Assembly: GCA_023427575.1 (NCBI GenBank)
Contig: JAEZAY010000312.1
Span: 1-14,564 of the forward strand
Reading direction: 5' to 3'
From: Bacteroidota bacterium
GTDB taxonomy: Bacteria; Bacteroidota; Bacteroidia; Chitinophagales; Chitinophagaceae
Length of the DNA stretch: 14,564 nt
Within the stretch, counting starts at the first letter, position 1. Every line of letters starts with the position of its first letter. Both the position numbers and the translations under genes were made by a program. The notes below the pieces were generated by a model. It ran no database searches, was not told where the DNA came from, and was given only the letters and a program-made list of their open reading frames with translations. Positions 1 through 8,602 of this stretch are shown one piece after another.

Positions 1-1075
1 ACTGATGGAAATTCAGCCACTGACCGAAGATTACCAGCAAAGACATAATCGTGATTGTACCATAATTTCTTTTTGCCCCTCTTTTCATTAAGATCAGCAG
101 GGGAGCCAGGAAATTTATCAGAAAGCTAAACCAGAATATGCCACTGTAGGTTCCTTTAACCCGGTTCTGATAGTAAACCGTTTCTTCCGGAATATTGGCG
201 TACCAGATCAGCATAAACTGTGAGAACCAGAGATAGGCCCAGAATATGGAAAAAGCAAACAGGAATTTACCAAGATCGTGCAGATGTTCTTCGGTTACAT
301 AGGGCAGATAGCCATTATTCTTCAGGTAAACCACAAACAGGATTATAAGTGCCAGGGCAGGCTGCCAGGTACTTGCGAAGGTGAACCAGCTGTACATGGT
401 TGAATACCAGTGTGCGTCAATGCTCATCATCCAGAACCAAGGGGTAACCGACATTACGGTTAATGCAAACCATACCAGGAACAATGCCGCCCAAACGGTA
501 TTTTTAAAAACATATTTGCGGGCTGCTTCAGCAGTATCCAGTCCTCTTTCATCCAACTCATACGATAAGCGACGAAGCTTATAACCCAGGAAACTCCATA
601 AGGCAACAGAGAGGATAGTCCAGACGATAAAAAATCCTGAGTTAAGAAATCCCGATTTGCCTTTTAAGATATGATCATTTTCAACGGCTTCATGATCGGT
701 CCAATGGTAGATATGCGACATATGGTGGCCGCCCAGAACAATGGCGATCAATACAACCGCAGCAAAAACACCCAGGTAGGGAACCGCGGCAGCAATGGCT
801 TCAGGAACTCTTTTGAATGCGATCTGCCAGCCGCCGTGTGCAAGCGATGTAACGGCCACAAAAAACATACAGGCATTTACAACCAGCAGAAAGTAAACGC
901 TATTGTGAAGCAGGGTTGCCCAGAAACGGGTTTTATGATGAAGCGCTTCTTCTCCATCACCGCCGGCACCGTACATGAAAAATCCAATGATCAACGATAA
1001 AACGCCTATCCCGATCAGAGCCATCGACCATGTTTTGTAGCGCTTCGGAATATCAAAAACTTCTCTAATAGCCAT
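1..1075 (-). CDS. actF: ActF, NrfD-like membrane subunit of Alternative Complex III (3' end cut by window edge)
   Basis: ActF is the second large NrfD/PsrC-type integral membrane subunit of ACIII and is thought to contribute to proton movement and to contact with the terminal oxidase; this role is family knowledge. The frame is open from ATG at 1075 to the left edge, giving 358 codons (N-terminus MAIREVFDIP), so the last part of the protein is missing. About nine hydrophobic segments are visible, roughly at residues 16-36, 51-76, 93-115, 147-167, 193-215, 226-250, 268-297, 310-330 and from 338 on. Recognisable family stretches are GGHHMSHIYHW near 113 and TPWFWMMSIDAHWYSTMYSW near 210. It lies 33 bp behind actE and is the last act gene seen. 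The position after actE and the similarity in build to ActC identify it as ActF rather than a second ActC. Confidence 0.92.
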   Translation of the reverse strand, partial: MAIREVFDIPKRYKTWSMALIGIGVLSLIIGFFMYGAGGDGEEALHHKTRFWATLLHNSVYFLLVVNACMFFVAVTSLAHGGWQIAFKRVPEAIAAAVPYLGVFAAVVLIAIVLGGHHMSHIYHWTDHEAVENDHILKGKSGFLNSGFFIVWTILSVALWSFLGYKLRRLSYELDERGLDTAEAARKYVFKNTVWAALFLVWFALTVMSVTPWFWMMSIDAHWYSTMYSWFTFASTWQPALALIILFVVYLKNNGYLPYVTEEHLHDLGKFLFAFSIFWAYLWFSQFMLIWYANIPEETVYYQNRVKGTYSGIFWFSFLINFLAPLLILMKRGAKRNYGTITIMSLLVIFGQWLNFHQ

Positions 1076-1108
1076 TATCAACGATTTTATTTTCTATTAT
1101 CGAGTCAG

Positions 1109-1792
1109 TTAATTATTGGTGGTTGCGGCTGCGGTATCGGCCGGCTGATTCTGACCACCCGGTGCTGGTGCACCCGTGGCTTTTGCCGGTTCAACTTTTC
1201 CTCCCGATGCTTCGGCCTGCTTCGCATTAATATAGTGTACAAGCATCCAGCGCTGCGTGGTAGTAAGCTGCGGGCCATAAGGACCCATCTGGCCTTTACC
1301 ATATGTAATGGAATAGAACATCTGACCATCCGGCATTCCGGTAACTACCGGATCACTGACCAGATTTCTTGGCGCCGCCACATACGGGCCCTGGCCTCCT
1401 TTATATAAAGGACCATTGCCATCCAATGCGCTTCCGTGACAAATTCCGCAGTTGATCAGATATAATCTTTCGGCTTCAACAAACTGGCCCTGCGTTAATG
1501 CTGGCAGGGGATTCTGTACCGCACGCGATGCAACATAATTGGTGGAATCACCCGCTTTATCTGCCGCCAGGGTGAAGGGGAAAAGCTCGCCTCTTTTTAT
1601 AGTTCCCGCCACCGGGATTCTTGAATAATTAATTCCGTGACTATCGAGGTCTGCTGTATTTCCGTAGGTTTCATATGCACGGCTGTAAGCCATATCGGGC
1701 ATGTATACCCGACCCGGATTCCGTTTAACATCTGAACAACCCCAGATTCCTGTTGCCAGGACGATTGCTGCTATGACTGATAATTTTTTCAT
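1109..1792 (-). CDS. actE: ActE, monoheme cytochrome c lipoprotein of Alternative Complex III
   Basis: ActE is the small c-type cytochrome of ACIII, anchored on the periplasmic side and carrying electrons near the exit of the complex. The 227-aa product starts MKKLSVIAAI and has a lipoprotein signal with lipobox IWGC, so Cys19 should be the lipidated first residue. One heme site, CGICH, lies at 115-119, and a likely distal ligand is Met169 in the stretch YGKGQMGPYG. The C-terminal 35 residues are an Ala/Pro/Gly/Gln-rich, low-complexity tail (ending TAAATTNN) that follows the last helix of the cytochrome fold and is probably disordered. It is 54 bp downstream of actD and 33 bp upstream of actF. 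The heme site, lipobox and gene position together make the call firm. Confidence 0.93.
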   Translation of the reverse strand: MKKLSVIAAIVLATGIWGCSDVKRNPGRVYMPDMAYSRAYETYGNTADLDSHGINYSRIPVAGTIKRGELFPFTLAADKAGDSTNYVASRAVQNPLPALTQGQFVEAERLYLINCGICHGSALDGNGPLYKGGQGPYVAAPRNLVSDPVVTGMPDGQMFYSITYGKGQMGPYGPQLTTTQRWMLVHYINAKQAEASGGKVEPAKATGAPAPGGQNQPADTAAATTNN

Positions 1793-1846
1793 TTGATTCT
1801 GATATGTTTTACTGCCAACCGTAACCGATTATACTGAATCTGAACA

Positions 1847-2443
1847 TTAAATAGTAGCCGCTGTTTCACTGGCCGGTCTTATAAGCTGCTGTTCCCTGTC
1901 GTATCTTCCAAGCCACCATCCGGTTTCCGCTTCCTGAACATGAACTTCCGTTGCGCCCAGATTTTGCAAAAATCCGGAAGCAATGCCTTCATCGGTTTTC
2001 GGTGTGATCTCCAGGACCATCACCATTTTATCGTCGGTTGCACGGGGGTGAAAATGATGTTTCTTTACAAATGGCGCCAGCTGGCAGAGATAACAAAAGG
2101 TAAGTACCATGCCTACTGCCGAGAATAAAACCGTCAATTCAAACATGATCGGGATCCAGGCAGGCAGGGCGAAAAAGGGTTTACCGCCGATGTTCATCGG
2201 CCAGTCGTTAGTAAACACCCAACTGATAAATACCAGTCCGAGTGTAGTACCGCTGATGCCATAGATAAATCCGGCCGTATGGATACTGGTATCGCGCAAA
2301 CCCATTTCTCTGTCGAGACCGTGAATCGGAAAAGGTGTGTAAACATCGTGAAGCTTATAGCCTCCCTTCCGAACTCTTTTTACCGCTTCGAACAAAACAG
2401 ATTCTTCATCAAAGCAGCCAACAACGAATCTTTTTAGTGCCAT
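1847..2443 (-). CDS. actD: ActD, two-helix DUF3341 membrane subunit of Alternative Complex III
   Basis: ActD is a small membrane subunit of ACIII without cofactors; its exact role is unclear and is thought to be structural or linked to coupling. The 198-aa protein (start MALKRFVVGCFDEE) has a ferredoxin-like N-terminal domain of about 50 residues. Two transmembrane helices follow at about 55-77 and 92-121, then a cytoplasmic C-terminal domain with the strand MVMVLEITPK near 140. The signature YTPFPIHGLD at 35-44, with the two helices, is the usual pattern of the DUF3341 family. Length is normal for the family. The gene sits 52 bp after actC and 54 bp before actE, the standard ACIII order. Confidence 0.93.
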   Translation of the reverse strand: MALKRFVVGCFDEESVLFEAVKRVRKGGYKLHDVYTPFPIHGLDREMGLRDTSIHTAGFIYGISGTTLGLVFISWVFTNDWPMNIGGKPFFALPAWIPIMFELTVLFSAVGMVLTFCYLCQLAPFVKKHHFHPRATDDKMVMVLEITPKTDEGIASGFLQNLGATEVHVQEAETGWWLGRYDREQQLIRPASETAATI

Positions 2444-2495
2444 ATCTTTTTTTTAAACCTCCGGGAAAAGGATCCCCTCGGAATCAATTTCAGTA

Positions 2496-3947
2496 TTAAT
2501 GATGCGCAGCATGGGTTTCGTTATAGAATTCATCCGCCGTTTTTTCTTCCACATATGCTACTTTCTCTTTGTAATTATCCCCTGATTTTTTCAGGATATG
2601 TTTAATCTCGGCAATGGCGATTACCGGGAAGAACTTGGCAAACAGGAAGAAGCAGGTGAAGAATAATCCGAAAGTACCCAGGTAAAATCCAACTTCCCAG
2701 ATAGTAGGGGTATAATAAGTACTCCAGCTACTTGGAAGATAATCGCGGTAAATGGAAGTAACGATGATCACAAACCGTTCGAACCACATCCCGATATTTA
2801 CAATGATCGACATAAAGAAGGTAACCGTCAGGTTCCGTCTTAGCTTTTTAAACCAAAAGATCTGTGGCGATAATACGTTACAGCTCATCATCAGCCAGTA
2901 CGACCATCCATACGGACTGAAAGGATTTACACGGTTTTCCATAAAGGCCCAGTTCTCATACGGGTTCTGGCCATACCATGCCACGAAAAGCTCGGTGAGA
3001 TATGCGATACCAACAATGGAACCGGTTAATACGATTACCTTATTCATCACCTCAATATGCTCGAGGGTAATATATTCTTCCAGACTTAATACTTTCCGCG
3101 TTACCAGCAACAGTGTTTGAACCATTGCAAATCCCGAAAAGATGGCACCCGCAACGAAATAGGGTGGAAAGATGGTGGTATGCCAGCCCGGAATTACGGA
3201 GGTGGCAAAGTCGAAGGATACCACCGTGTGTACGGAAAGTACCAGCGGGGTACTTAAGCCGGCAAGTACCAGTGAAAGACTTTCATGGCGCTGCCAGTGT
3301 TTGGTGGAACCGGTCCAACCGAAAGAAAGCAGGCCATACATAAACTTCCTCCATTTCAGTTTGGCGCGGTCGCGTACGGTTGCCAGATCGGGTAATAATC
3401 CCGAATACCAGAACAGGAGCGAAACGGTAAAATAAGTGGAGATCGCAAATACGTCCCAAAGGAGCGGGGAATTAAAGTTCACCCATAAAGGACCGCGGGT
3501 ATTTGGATAAGGCATTACGAAAAATGCCATCCATACTCTACCCATGTGCCAGATCGGAAACTGGCCCGCACACATTACAGCAAAGATGGTCATTGCCTCC
3601 GCGGCTCGGTTTACCCCGGTTCTCCATCCCTGACGAAACAGAAGCAGGATAGCCGAAATCAAAGTACCGGCGTGACCGATACCAACCCACCATACGAAGT
3701 TGGTGATATCCCAACCCCAGCCGATGGTTTTATTCAGATTCCATTGCCCTGTTCCGTAAACGACTTCCATATAAACGGAAAATACTCCGAACAGCAGCAG
3801 GGCGACCGAAATAATGAACCCTATCCACCATAATTTGCTGGGTGGTGCTTCAATTGGACGGACAATATCTTCCGTTACCTGGTGGTAATCTTTGTTTCCT
3901 TCCACCAATGGAGCTCTTACCTGTGATTCGTACTTTAGTAATGCCAT
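2496..3947 (-). CDS. actC: ActC, NrfD/PsrC-like quinol-oxidising membrane subunit of Alternative Complex III
   Basis: ActC is the polytopic membrane subunit that, together with ActB, forms the menaquinol oxidation site of ACIII. The 483-aa protein begins MALLKYESQV and has ten clear hydrophobic helices, at about 41-63, 83-104, 117-140, 161-185, 224-248, 263-284, 301-325, 347-367, 374-398 and 418-447. Family stretches include GIGHAGTLISA (89-99), HESLSLVLAGLSTPLVLSVH (221-240) and FPPYFVAGAIFSG (260-272). The histidines in helices two and five are in the region where NrfD-like proteins bind quinol; assigning one as a ligand would be inference. The C-terminus is hydrophilic and ends HAAHH. It follows actB by 98 bp, a gap with a stem-loop, and precedes actD by 52 bp. 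Confidence 0.95.
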   Translation of the reverse strand: MALLKYESQVRAPLVEGNKDYHQVTEDIVRPIEAPPSKLWWIGFIISVALLLFGVFSVYMEVVYGTGQWNLNKTIGWGWDITNFVWWVGIGHAGTLISAILLLFRQGWRTGVNRAAEAMTIFAVMCAGQFPIWHMGRVWMAFFVMPYPNTRGPLWVNFNSPLLWDVFAISTYFTVSLLFWYSGLLPDLATVRDRAKLKWRKFMYGLLSFGWTGSTKHWQRHESLSLVLAGLSTPLVLSVHTVVSFDFATSVIPGWHTTIFPPYFVAGAIFSGFAMVQTLLLVTRKVLSLEEYITLEHIEVMNKVIVLTGSIVGIAYLTELFVAWYGQNPYENWAFMENRVNPFSPYGWSYWLMMSCNVLSPQIFWFKKLRRNLTVTFFMSIIVNIGMWFERFVIIVTSIYRDYLPSSWSTYYTPTIWEVGFYLGTFGLFFTCFFLFAKFFPVIAIAEIKHILKKSGDNYKEKVAYVEEKTADEFYNETHAAHH

Positions 3948-4013
3948 ATTATGCGCTTTGAGCTGGACCCTGCCCGATGAGTTTTGCCCCCGGGTTTTTA
4001 TATTTTATTACCT

Positions 4014-4029
4014 GCCTTGATAACAAGGC
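4014..4029 (-). promoter_or_regulatory. Perfect stem-loop between actB and actC
   Basis: GCCTTG (4014-4019) and CAAGGC (4024-4029) form a perfect 6-bp inverted repeat with a 4-nt loop, 16 nt beyond the actB stop in the direction of transcription. On the act mRNA the hairpin is followed by an A-rich, not U-rich, stretch, so it does not look like an intrinsic terminator. A role in mRNA processing, in stabilising the actAB part, or in pausing is possible but is inference. Confidence 0.45.
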
Positions 4030-4045
4030 TTTACTTCCGACTTTA

Positions 4046-7000
4046 TTAATGTGCACCTTCTTTCGCCGGCTCCACTCCATGTTCCATTACAGAATGACCT
4101 GCTACCGCCGGTGAATTACGCACCTTGGCCAGGTAGTTTACATTCGGTAATGTATGGATGAATTCGAGCGAATAGAATAACCTGTTCCGATTCTCATCTC
4201 TCACTTTACTGATCTCACTTGACCTGTCGTTGATATTTCCGAAAACAATCGCATTGGCCGGACAAGCCTGTGCACACGCGGTACTTGAATCTGAATCCTG
4301 CAGTACCCTGTTTTCAGATTTAGCTTTCAGTTTACCTTCCAGCTGTCTCTGAATACAGAAGGTACATTTTTCCATTACGCCGCGGCTTCTTACCGTAACA
4401 TCCGGATTCAGTACCATCCTGGTAAGCTCATCATTCATCTGGAACACCGATTCGTTCAATGCGCTTACTCCTGTGGTTGGCTGGTTATCGGCAAAGCTGT
4501 CTGCTCCGGTATAATCCGCCCAGTTAAAACGTCTTACCTTATAAGGACAGTTATTTGCACAATACCTGGTTCCGATACAGCGATTATAAATCATCTGGTT
4601 GATGCCTTCACTACTGTGCGAGGTTGCTGCAACCGGACAAACGTTTTCGCATGGCGCGTTATCACAATGCTGACAAAGCATCGGCTGGAAAACGGTCTGA
4701 ATGCTTTCCGCATCATTCGGATTACCGCTGAAGTAGCGGTCGATCCGGAGCCAGTGCATATCATGGAAACGAAGCACTTCATTTTTTCCAACTACCGGCA
4801 CGTTGTTTTCAGCCGTACAGGCCACCACGCAGGCGCCGCAGCCGAAACAGGCGTTCATATCGATCGACATTCCCCATTTAATTCCGGGCTTGTCGTGCAT
4901 TGGATATAAGGTACCGTCGGATTCAAATTTTTCCAGGCCGCCCCATGGCTTTAGCTCTTTCGCTCTTGCATCCAGAACGCGGTTAGGATTTTCTATGAAC
5001 TCCTCCAGGGTCATTTCCTGGATTACCGCATGCCTTCCTTCATAGGAACTATGGGTCTGGTTTTGAGCTACCTTATAATCTCCAGCGGCTTTTTCAACCG
5101 TAACATCGGTAGCGAACCAGTCAACGGTTGTACCATTATAACTTGCCAGACCAAAAGCGTTTTTCCCGGCGCCATTGGCTGCACCGCCGATATTTTTAGA
5201 GGTGTTTTCGGGCTTGGCGCTCGATCTTCCATATCCAACAGCGATCGCAACTGTATCTTCCTGCATACCAGGAACGATCAGTGCGGGAAGCGTAATTTCT
5301 TTGTTGCCGATTTTTACACTCAGAAGCGGCTTATCGGGATGTACTTCAAACTTATCAGCATCTCTCTGGCTCGAAATATCCACGTTCAGAAGCGAGATAC
5401 CGAGTTTAGGAGAAATCATTACGTAGTTGTCCCAAACCGCCTTGGTGATCGGATCGGGCAATTCCTGTAACCAGGGATTGTTTGCCTGCGAACCATCGCC
5501 CATAGCTACATTCTGGTAAAGTACCAGCTCGATGTTTCCGCCCTTTTTCGCCGATCCAACAGCCGCTGTAGAAGCAGCCAGTGCTGAGCCATTAAATGAA
5601 GCGGATGAAACGGTGGTTGATGCCGGTTCTACTACCCCGTCTTGCAGGGCTTTGAAAAATGCATCGGTTCCACCCACTCTGCCTGTCCAGTAATTCCGGA
5701 AATAAGCATCGTAGCTGGAAGCATTCCCGCTCCATTTCAGTAATGAATCTTCGAACTGACGGGTTTTGAACAGGGGTGCAATTGCCGGCTGCAGCAAGCT
5801 GTAATAACCTGCTTTAGGTTCCGCATCGCCCCATGATTCAAGGAAATGATGGGTAGGAGCAATTAATTTACAAAGCTCGGCAGTTTCATCCAGCTTATAA
5901 TTCATCGAAACGCTCAGCTTCACTTTTTGCAATGCCGCAGCAAAACGTTTTGAATCGTAATAGTTGTAAACAGGGTTGGCGTCATAAACAAATAGCGCAC
6001 CCACACGTCCGCCTTCCATATCGGCTAACAGCGTAGCCATATCGGAATCGACGCCCTGCTTCACCTGCAGTGGCGAACCCCAGTCGATGGTTTTTCCATT
6101 CGCGCCAACCGCTTCATTAATTGCATTTACTATAATCTGAATATCGCGGTTATTGCTGTTGCTCACAACCAGTGCAGCGCCATTGGCGGTACGCAGATCG
6201 GCAGCAGCCTTTTCTATTCCTGCTTTTAATTTTGGATTTTGAATTCCGGATGCTGACTGTCCGTTTACAGCATTCAGCAGGGCCAGTGCAACGGCAGCCG
6301 TTTCGGATGGGCGATGTGTAAAACGCTCGTCCGCATTTGCTCCGGTCATGCTGGTCATTGATTCGAACTGGTAATGTTTGCTCATTACCGGGTTCGCCGC
6401 ACTAACTCGGCGGGTAGCCGAAAACTGGCGCTGAAATTCGATCGGGCTAAGCCAGGTTCCGAGAAAATCGGCCCCCAGGCTCACTACAACTTTTGCCGCA
6501 TCGAATTTATAAGATGGGATGGCTCTTCTGCCATAGCTGGCTTCATTGGCTAACAGCATACCACTGTAGGAAATGGCATCGTACTGAACATGACGGCTTC
6601 CTTGAAATTTACCGAGGAATTCGGCAATGATCTGACGGGCTGTTGGCGAAGTAATGGTAGATGTTAACAGAACAACGGATCCGGAACCTAAACCGGCAAG
6701 CCCATCCATTACTGCCTTGTCGAGATTATCAAAACCTACCGCTGATCCGTTTGCCATGGCAAAACGCTGACGGGAGGTATCGTAAAGATCCAGAACGGAA
6801 GCCTGCACGCGGGCGGAAGTTCCGCCGGAAGTATATTTAGACTGGGCGTTCCCTTCAAGTTTGATGGGGCGGCCATCTCTCACTTTCGCCAGTACCGGTA
6901 CCGATTCACCCCCCTGTACAAAGGTGGTAGCATAATAATCGGCAACGCCGGGGATCAGATCGCCGGGTTTATTTAAAAAGGGAATTGCCTTTCTGACAGG

Positions 7001-7198
7001 CACTTCACAACTGGCTGCAACTGCCGCGGCAGCGGTGCTGAAACCAACATATTTTAGGAAATCACGGCGGGTAGATGAGGTATCTATTCCGGTTGAATCC
7101 ACTGGCAGGTCTTCTTTGAACTCATCTGCATCGCGCTTCTTCTGCTCTTCGCTATCAGCCAGATCTGAAAAACTTTGCCAATACTTTTTATTCGCCAT
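4046..7198 (-). CDS. actB: ActB, Tat-exported molybdopterin-enzyme-like iron-sulfur subunit of Alternative Complex III
   Basis: ActB is the large periplasmic subunit that takes electrons from quinol at ActC and passes them through Fe-S clusters to ActA. The ATG at 7198 is chosen (1050 aa, start MANKKYWQSFSDL); a longer frame would need a TTG at 7216. A Tat motif STRRDFLKY (Arg44-Arg45) precedes a hydrophobic run ending AASC, so Cys64 could be a lipidation site. Residues about 65-740 resemble the catalytic fold of molybdopterin oxidoreductases; family knowledge says this domain carries no Mo cofactor in ActB. The Fe-S domain has four cysteine sets: 784/787/790/794, 842/845/850/854, 874/880/884 and 945/948/975/979. 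In the third, CIGTRYC has Thr877 where a cysteine would be, which fits one [3Fe-4S] and three [4Fe-4S] clusters. It lies between actA (86 bp) and actC (98 bp). Confidence 0.95.
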   Translation of the reverse strand: MANKKYWQSFSDLADSEEQKKRDADEFKEDLPVDSTGIDTSSTRRDFLKYVGFSTAAAAVAASCEVPVRKAIPFLNKPGDLIPGVADYYATTFVQGGESVPVLAKVRDGRPIKLEGNAQSKYTSGGTSARVQASVLDLYDTSRQRFAMANGSAVGFDNLDKAVMDGLAGLGSGSVVLLTSTITSPTARQIIAEFLGKFQGSRHVQYDAISYSGMLLANEASYGRRAIPSYKFDAAKVVVSLGADFLGTWLSPIEFQRQFSATRRVSAANPVMSKHYQFESMTSMTGANADERFTHRPSETAAVALALLNAVNGQSASGIQNPKLKAGIEKAAADLRTANGAALVVSNSNNRDIQIIVNAINEAVGANGKTIDWGSPLQVKQGVDSDMATLLADMEGGRVGALFVYDANPVYNYYDSKRFAAALQKVKLSVSMNYKLDETAELCKLIAPTHHFLESWGDAEPKAGYYSLLQPAIAPLFKTRQFEDSLLKWSGNASSYDAYFRNYWTGRVGGTDAFFKALQDGVVEPASTTVSSASFNGSALAASTAAVGSAKKGGNIELVLYQNVAMGDGSQANNPWLQELPDPITKAVWDNYVMISPKLGISLLNVDISSQRDADKFEVHPDKPLLSVKIGNKEITLPALIVPGMQEDTVAIAVGYGRSSAKPENTSKNIGGAANGAGKNAFGLASYNGTTVDWFATDVTVEKAAGDYKVAQNQTHSSYEGRHAVIQEMTLEEFIENPNRVLDARAKELKPWGGLEKFESDGTLYPMHDKPGIKWGMSIDMNACFGCGACVVACTAENNVPVVGKNEVLRFHDMHWLRIDRYFSGNPNDAESIQTVFQPMLCQHCDNAPCENVCPVAATSHSSEGINQMIYNRCIGTRYCANNCPYKVRRFNWADYTGADSFADNQPTTGVSALNESVFQMNDELTRMVLNPDVTVRSRGVMEKCTFCIQRQLEGKLKAKSENRVLQDSDSSTACAQACPANAIVFGNINDRSSEISKVRDENRNRLFYSLEFIHTLPNVNYLAKVRNSPAVAGHSVMEHGVEPAKEGAH

Positions 7199-7284
7199 AA
7201 TATAGTTTTTACCCAAAACCCCGGCAGGGGCCTGTATATAAAACAGTTTTAGAAAATTTTATCGATCCTTTCCGTGGGGCAGGA

Positions 7285-8553
7285 TTAATAATGACATTTT
7301 TGACATTCCAGGCCACCGATATCACTTACGGTAACACTGTCGCGCAATCCGGCTTTTATTTCGTTATGATATTTCTGGTAAATGCTGTAGAACTTATTCC
7401 CGTTTGAACCAGTTGAGTCGCCAAACTGTACTTTGCTTTCGCGGTGGCAGTTTACGCACCATCCCATGCTCAGATCGGTATATTGGAACACCTCATCCAT
7501 GTCGTGAATTTCGCCATGACAGGTTTGACACTGAACCTGGCCGGCAACCGTATGCTGCTGGTGATTGAAATAAACGTGATCGGGGAGATTGTGAATTTTA
7601 ACCCACTCAATCGGCTTTTCTTCTTTTACATACTGACGGGTATTTGGATCCCAGCCGGCATAATCATATAATTTCTGAATTTCGGCGGTTCCGTTCACTT
7701 CGGTACCATCTTCGCGAAACAGCTTTTCGCCTGTATATTCATTGATGGTCATATGACAGTTCATACAGGTAGAAATGGCCGGAATCGTGGCATGTTTTCC
7801 TTCGGTGGCTGCACCATGACAGTATAGACAGCTGATCTGGTTTGTTCCTGCATGCACTTTATGCGAATAAAAAATCGGTTGCTCGGGTTGGTAATCCTTC
7901 ATCCGGCCCAGGCCAATGGCGCCTTTCACCAGATAAAAACCACCAATTACAAATAATATGAGGGTGAGAAGGGTAATATATGTTTTATTGCGGTAGAAAG
8001 GAATGGGTTCCTGCGCAGGAACGCCTTCTTTATCATCAGCCAGCTTTCTCAGGTTACTGTTCACCTGCAGCATAACCAGGGCAACCACCGCCAGAATCAG
8101 CGAAAGCACTCCAAATAAAATGGAATTATCAGATTCTCCATAGGTAGTACCAGCTGTTTCTGCTGAACCCGATCCGGGGGCTGCCGGAGGCGGTACACTT
8201 TTCACATATTCAACAATAGCGTCGATATCTTCTTCAGAAAGGTTGGGAAATCCGGTCACGACCACCCCGCCATACTGATCCTTAAGTTGTTGAGTATAAG
8301 GATCATTTTGCATGTACTTGGCCGGATTATGGATCCAGGCAACCAGTTCCTTCCGGTCGCCCCAGGGGCCTCTCGATTCCATGTCGGCCAGGGCAGGTCC
8401 GGTTGAATTTTTATGAACAGCGTGACAGGATGCACAGTTCAGTTGAAACAAAGCAGCTCCGTCCTGGCCAAAACTGGTTTTACTGAACGAGACGAAAGCT
8501 ATCAGAAAAAGAGAAAATATAACCTTTTTTGCACTCGATCTGCAGTCAATCAT
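7285..8553 (-). CDS. actA: ActA, hexaheme cytochrome c subunit of Alternative Complex III (monoheme + pentaheme)
   Basis: ActA is the multiheme subunit that moves electrons from ActB towards ActE and the oxidase. The open frame runs back to 8718, but the ATG at 8553 (MIDCRSSAKK) gives a normal signal peptide ending near SFGQ (residue 30); the 55 extra codons look non-coding. The 422-aa protein has six CxxCH sites: 40-44, then 242-246, 263-267, 342-346, 366-370 and 417-421, the last ending one residue before the C-terminus. Two helices (about 144-164 and 192-214) with a short charged loop separate the N-terminal monoheme domain from the pentaheme domain. Both heme domains are therefore predicted on the periplasmic side. 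The monoheme domain has Val-Thr-Gly-Phe-Pro (99-103) where a distal Met is usually found, so its sixth ligand is unclear. This is the first gene of the act operon. Confidence 0.92.
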   Translation of the reverse strand: MIDCRSSAKKVIFSLFLIAFVSFSKTSFGQDGAALFQLNCASCHAVHKNSTGPALADMESRGPWGDRKELVAWIHNPAKYMQNDPYTQQLKDQYGGVVVTGFPNLSEEDIDAIVEYVKSVPPPAAPGSGSAETAGTTYGESDNSILFGVLSLILAVVALVMLQVNSNLRKLADDKEGVPAQEPIPFYRNKTYITLLTLILFVIGGFYLVKGAIGLGRMKDYQPEQPIFYSHKVHAGTNQISCLYCHGAATEGKHATIPAISTCMNCHMTINEYTGEKLFREDGTEVNGTAEIQKLYDYAGWDPNTRQYVKEEKPIEWVKIHNLPDHVYFNHQQHTVAGQVQCQTCHGEIHDMDEVFQYTDLSMGWCVNCHRESKVQFGDSTGSNGNKFYSIYQKYHNEIKAGLRDSVTVSDIGGLECQKCHY

Positions 8554-8602
8554 ATCAGTTGAATATGATGAAATTATGTGGAAAAATCTCCGTGATTGGC
8601 TG

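Noticed and set aside
4591..5470. Several open frames on the plus strand and in another minus frame within actB
   Set aside because: They overlap well-supported Fe-S and catalytic-fold coding sequence and show no domain, signal or start of their own.
7199..7216. TTG start for actB, six codons upstream
   Set aside because: ATG at 7198 follows directly, starts the protein in the way I expect for ActB (MANKKYWQSF), and needs no rare start codon.
7219..7251. CCCC-GGCA-GGGG and TAAAACAGTTTTA inverted repeats between actA and actB
   Set aside because: The first stem has only four base pairs, and the second has a one-base centre that cannot form an RNA hairpin; the area is AT-rich, so chance is likely.
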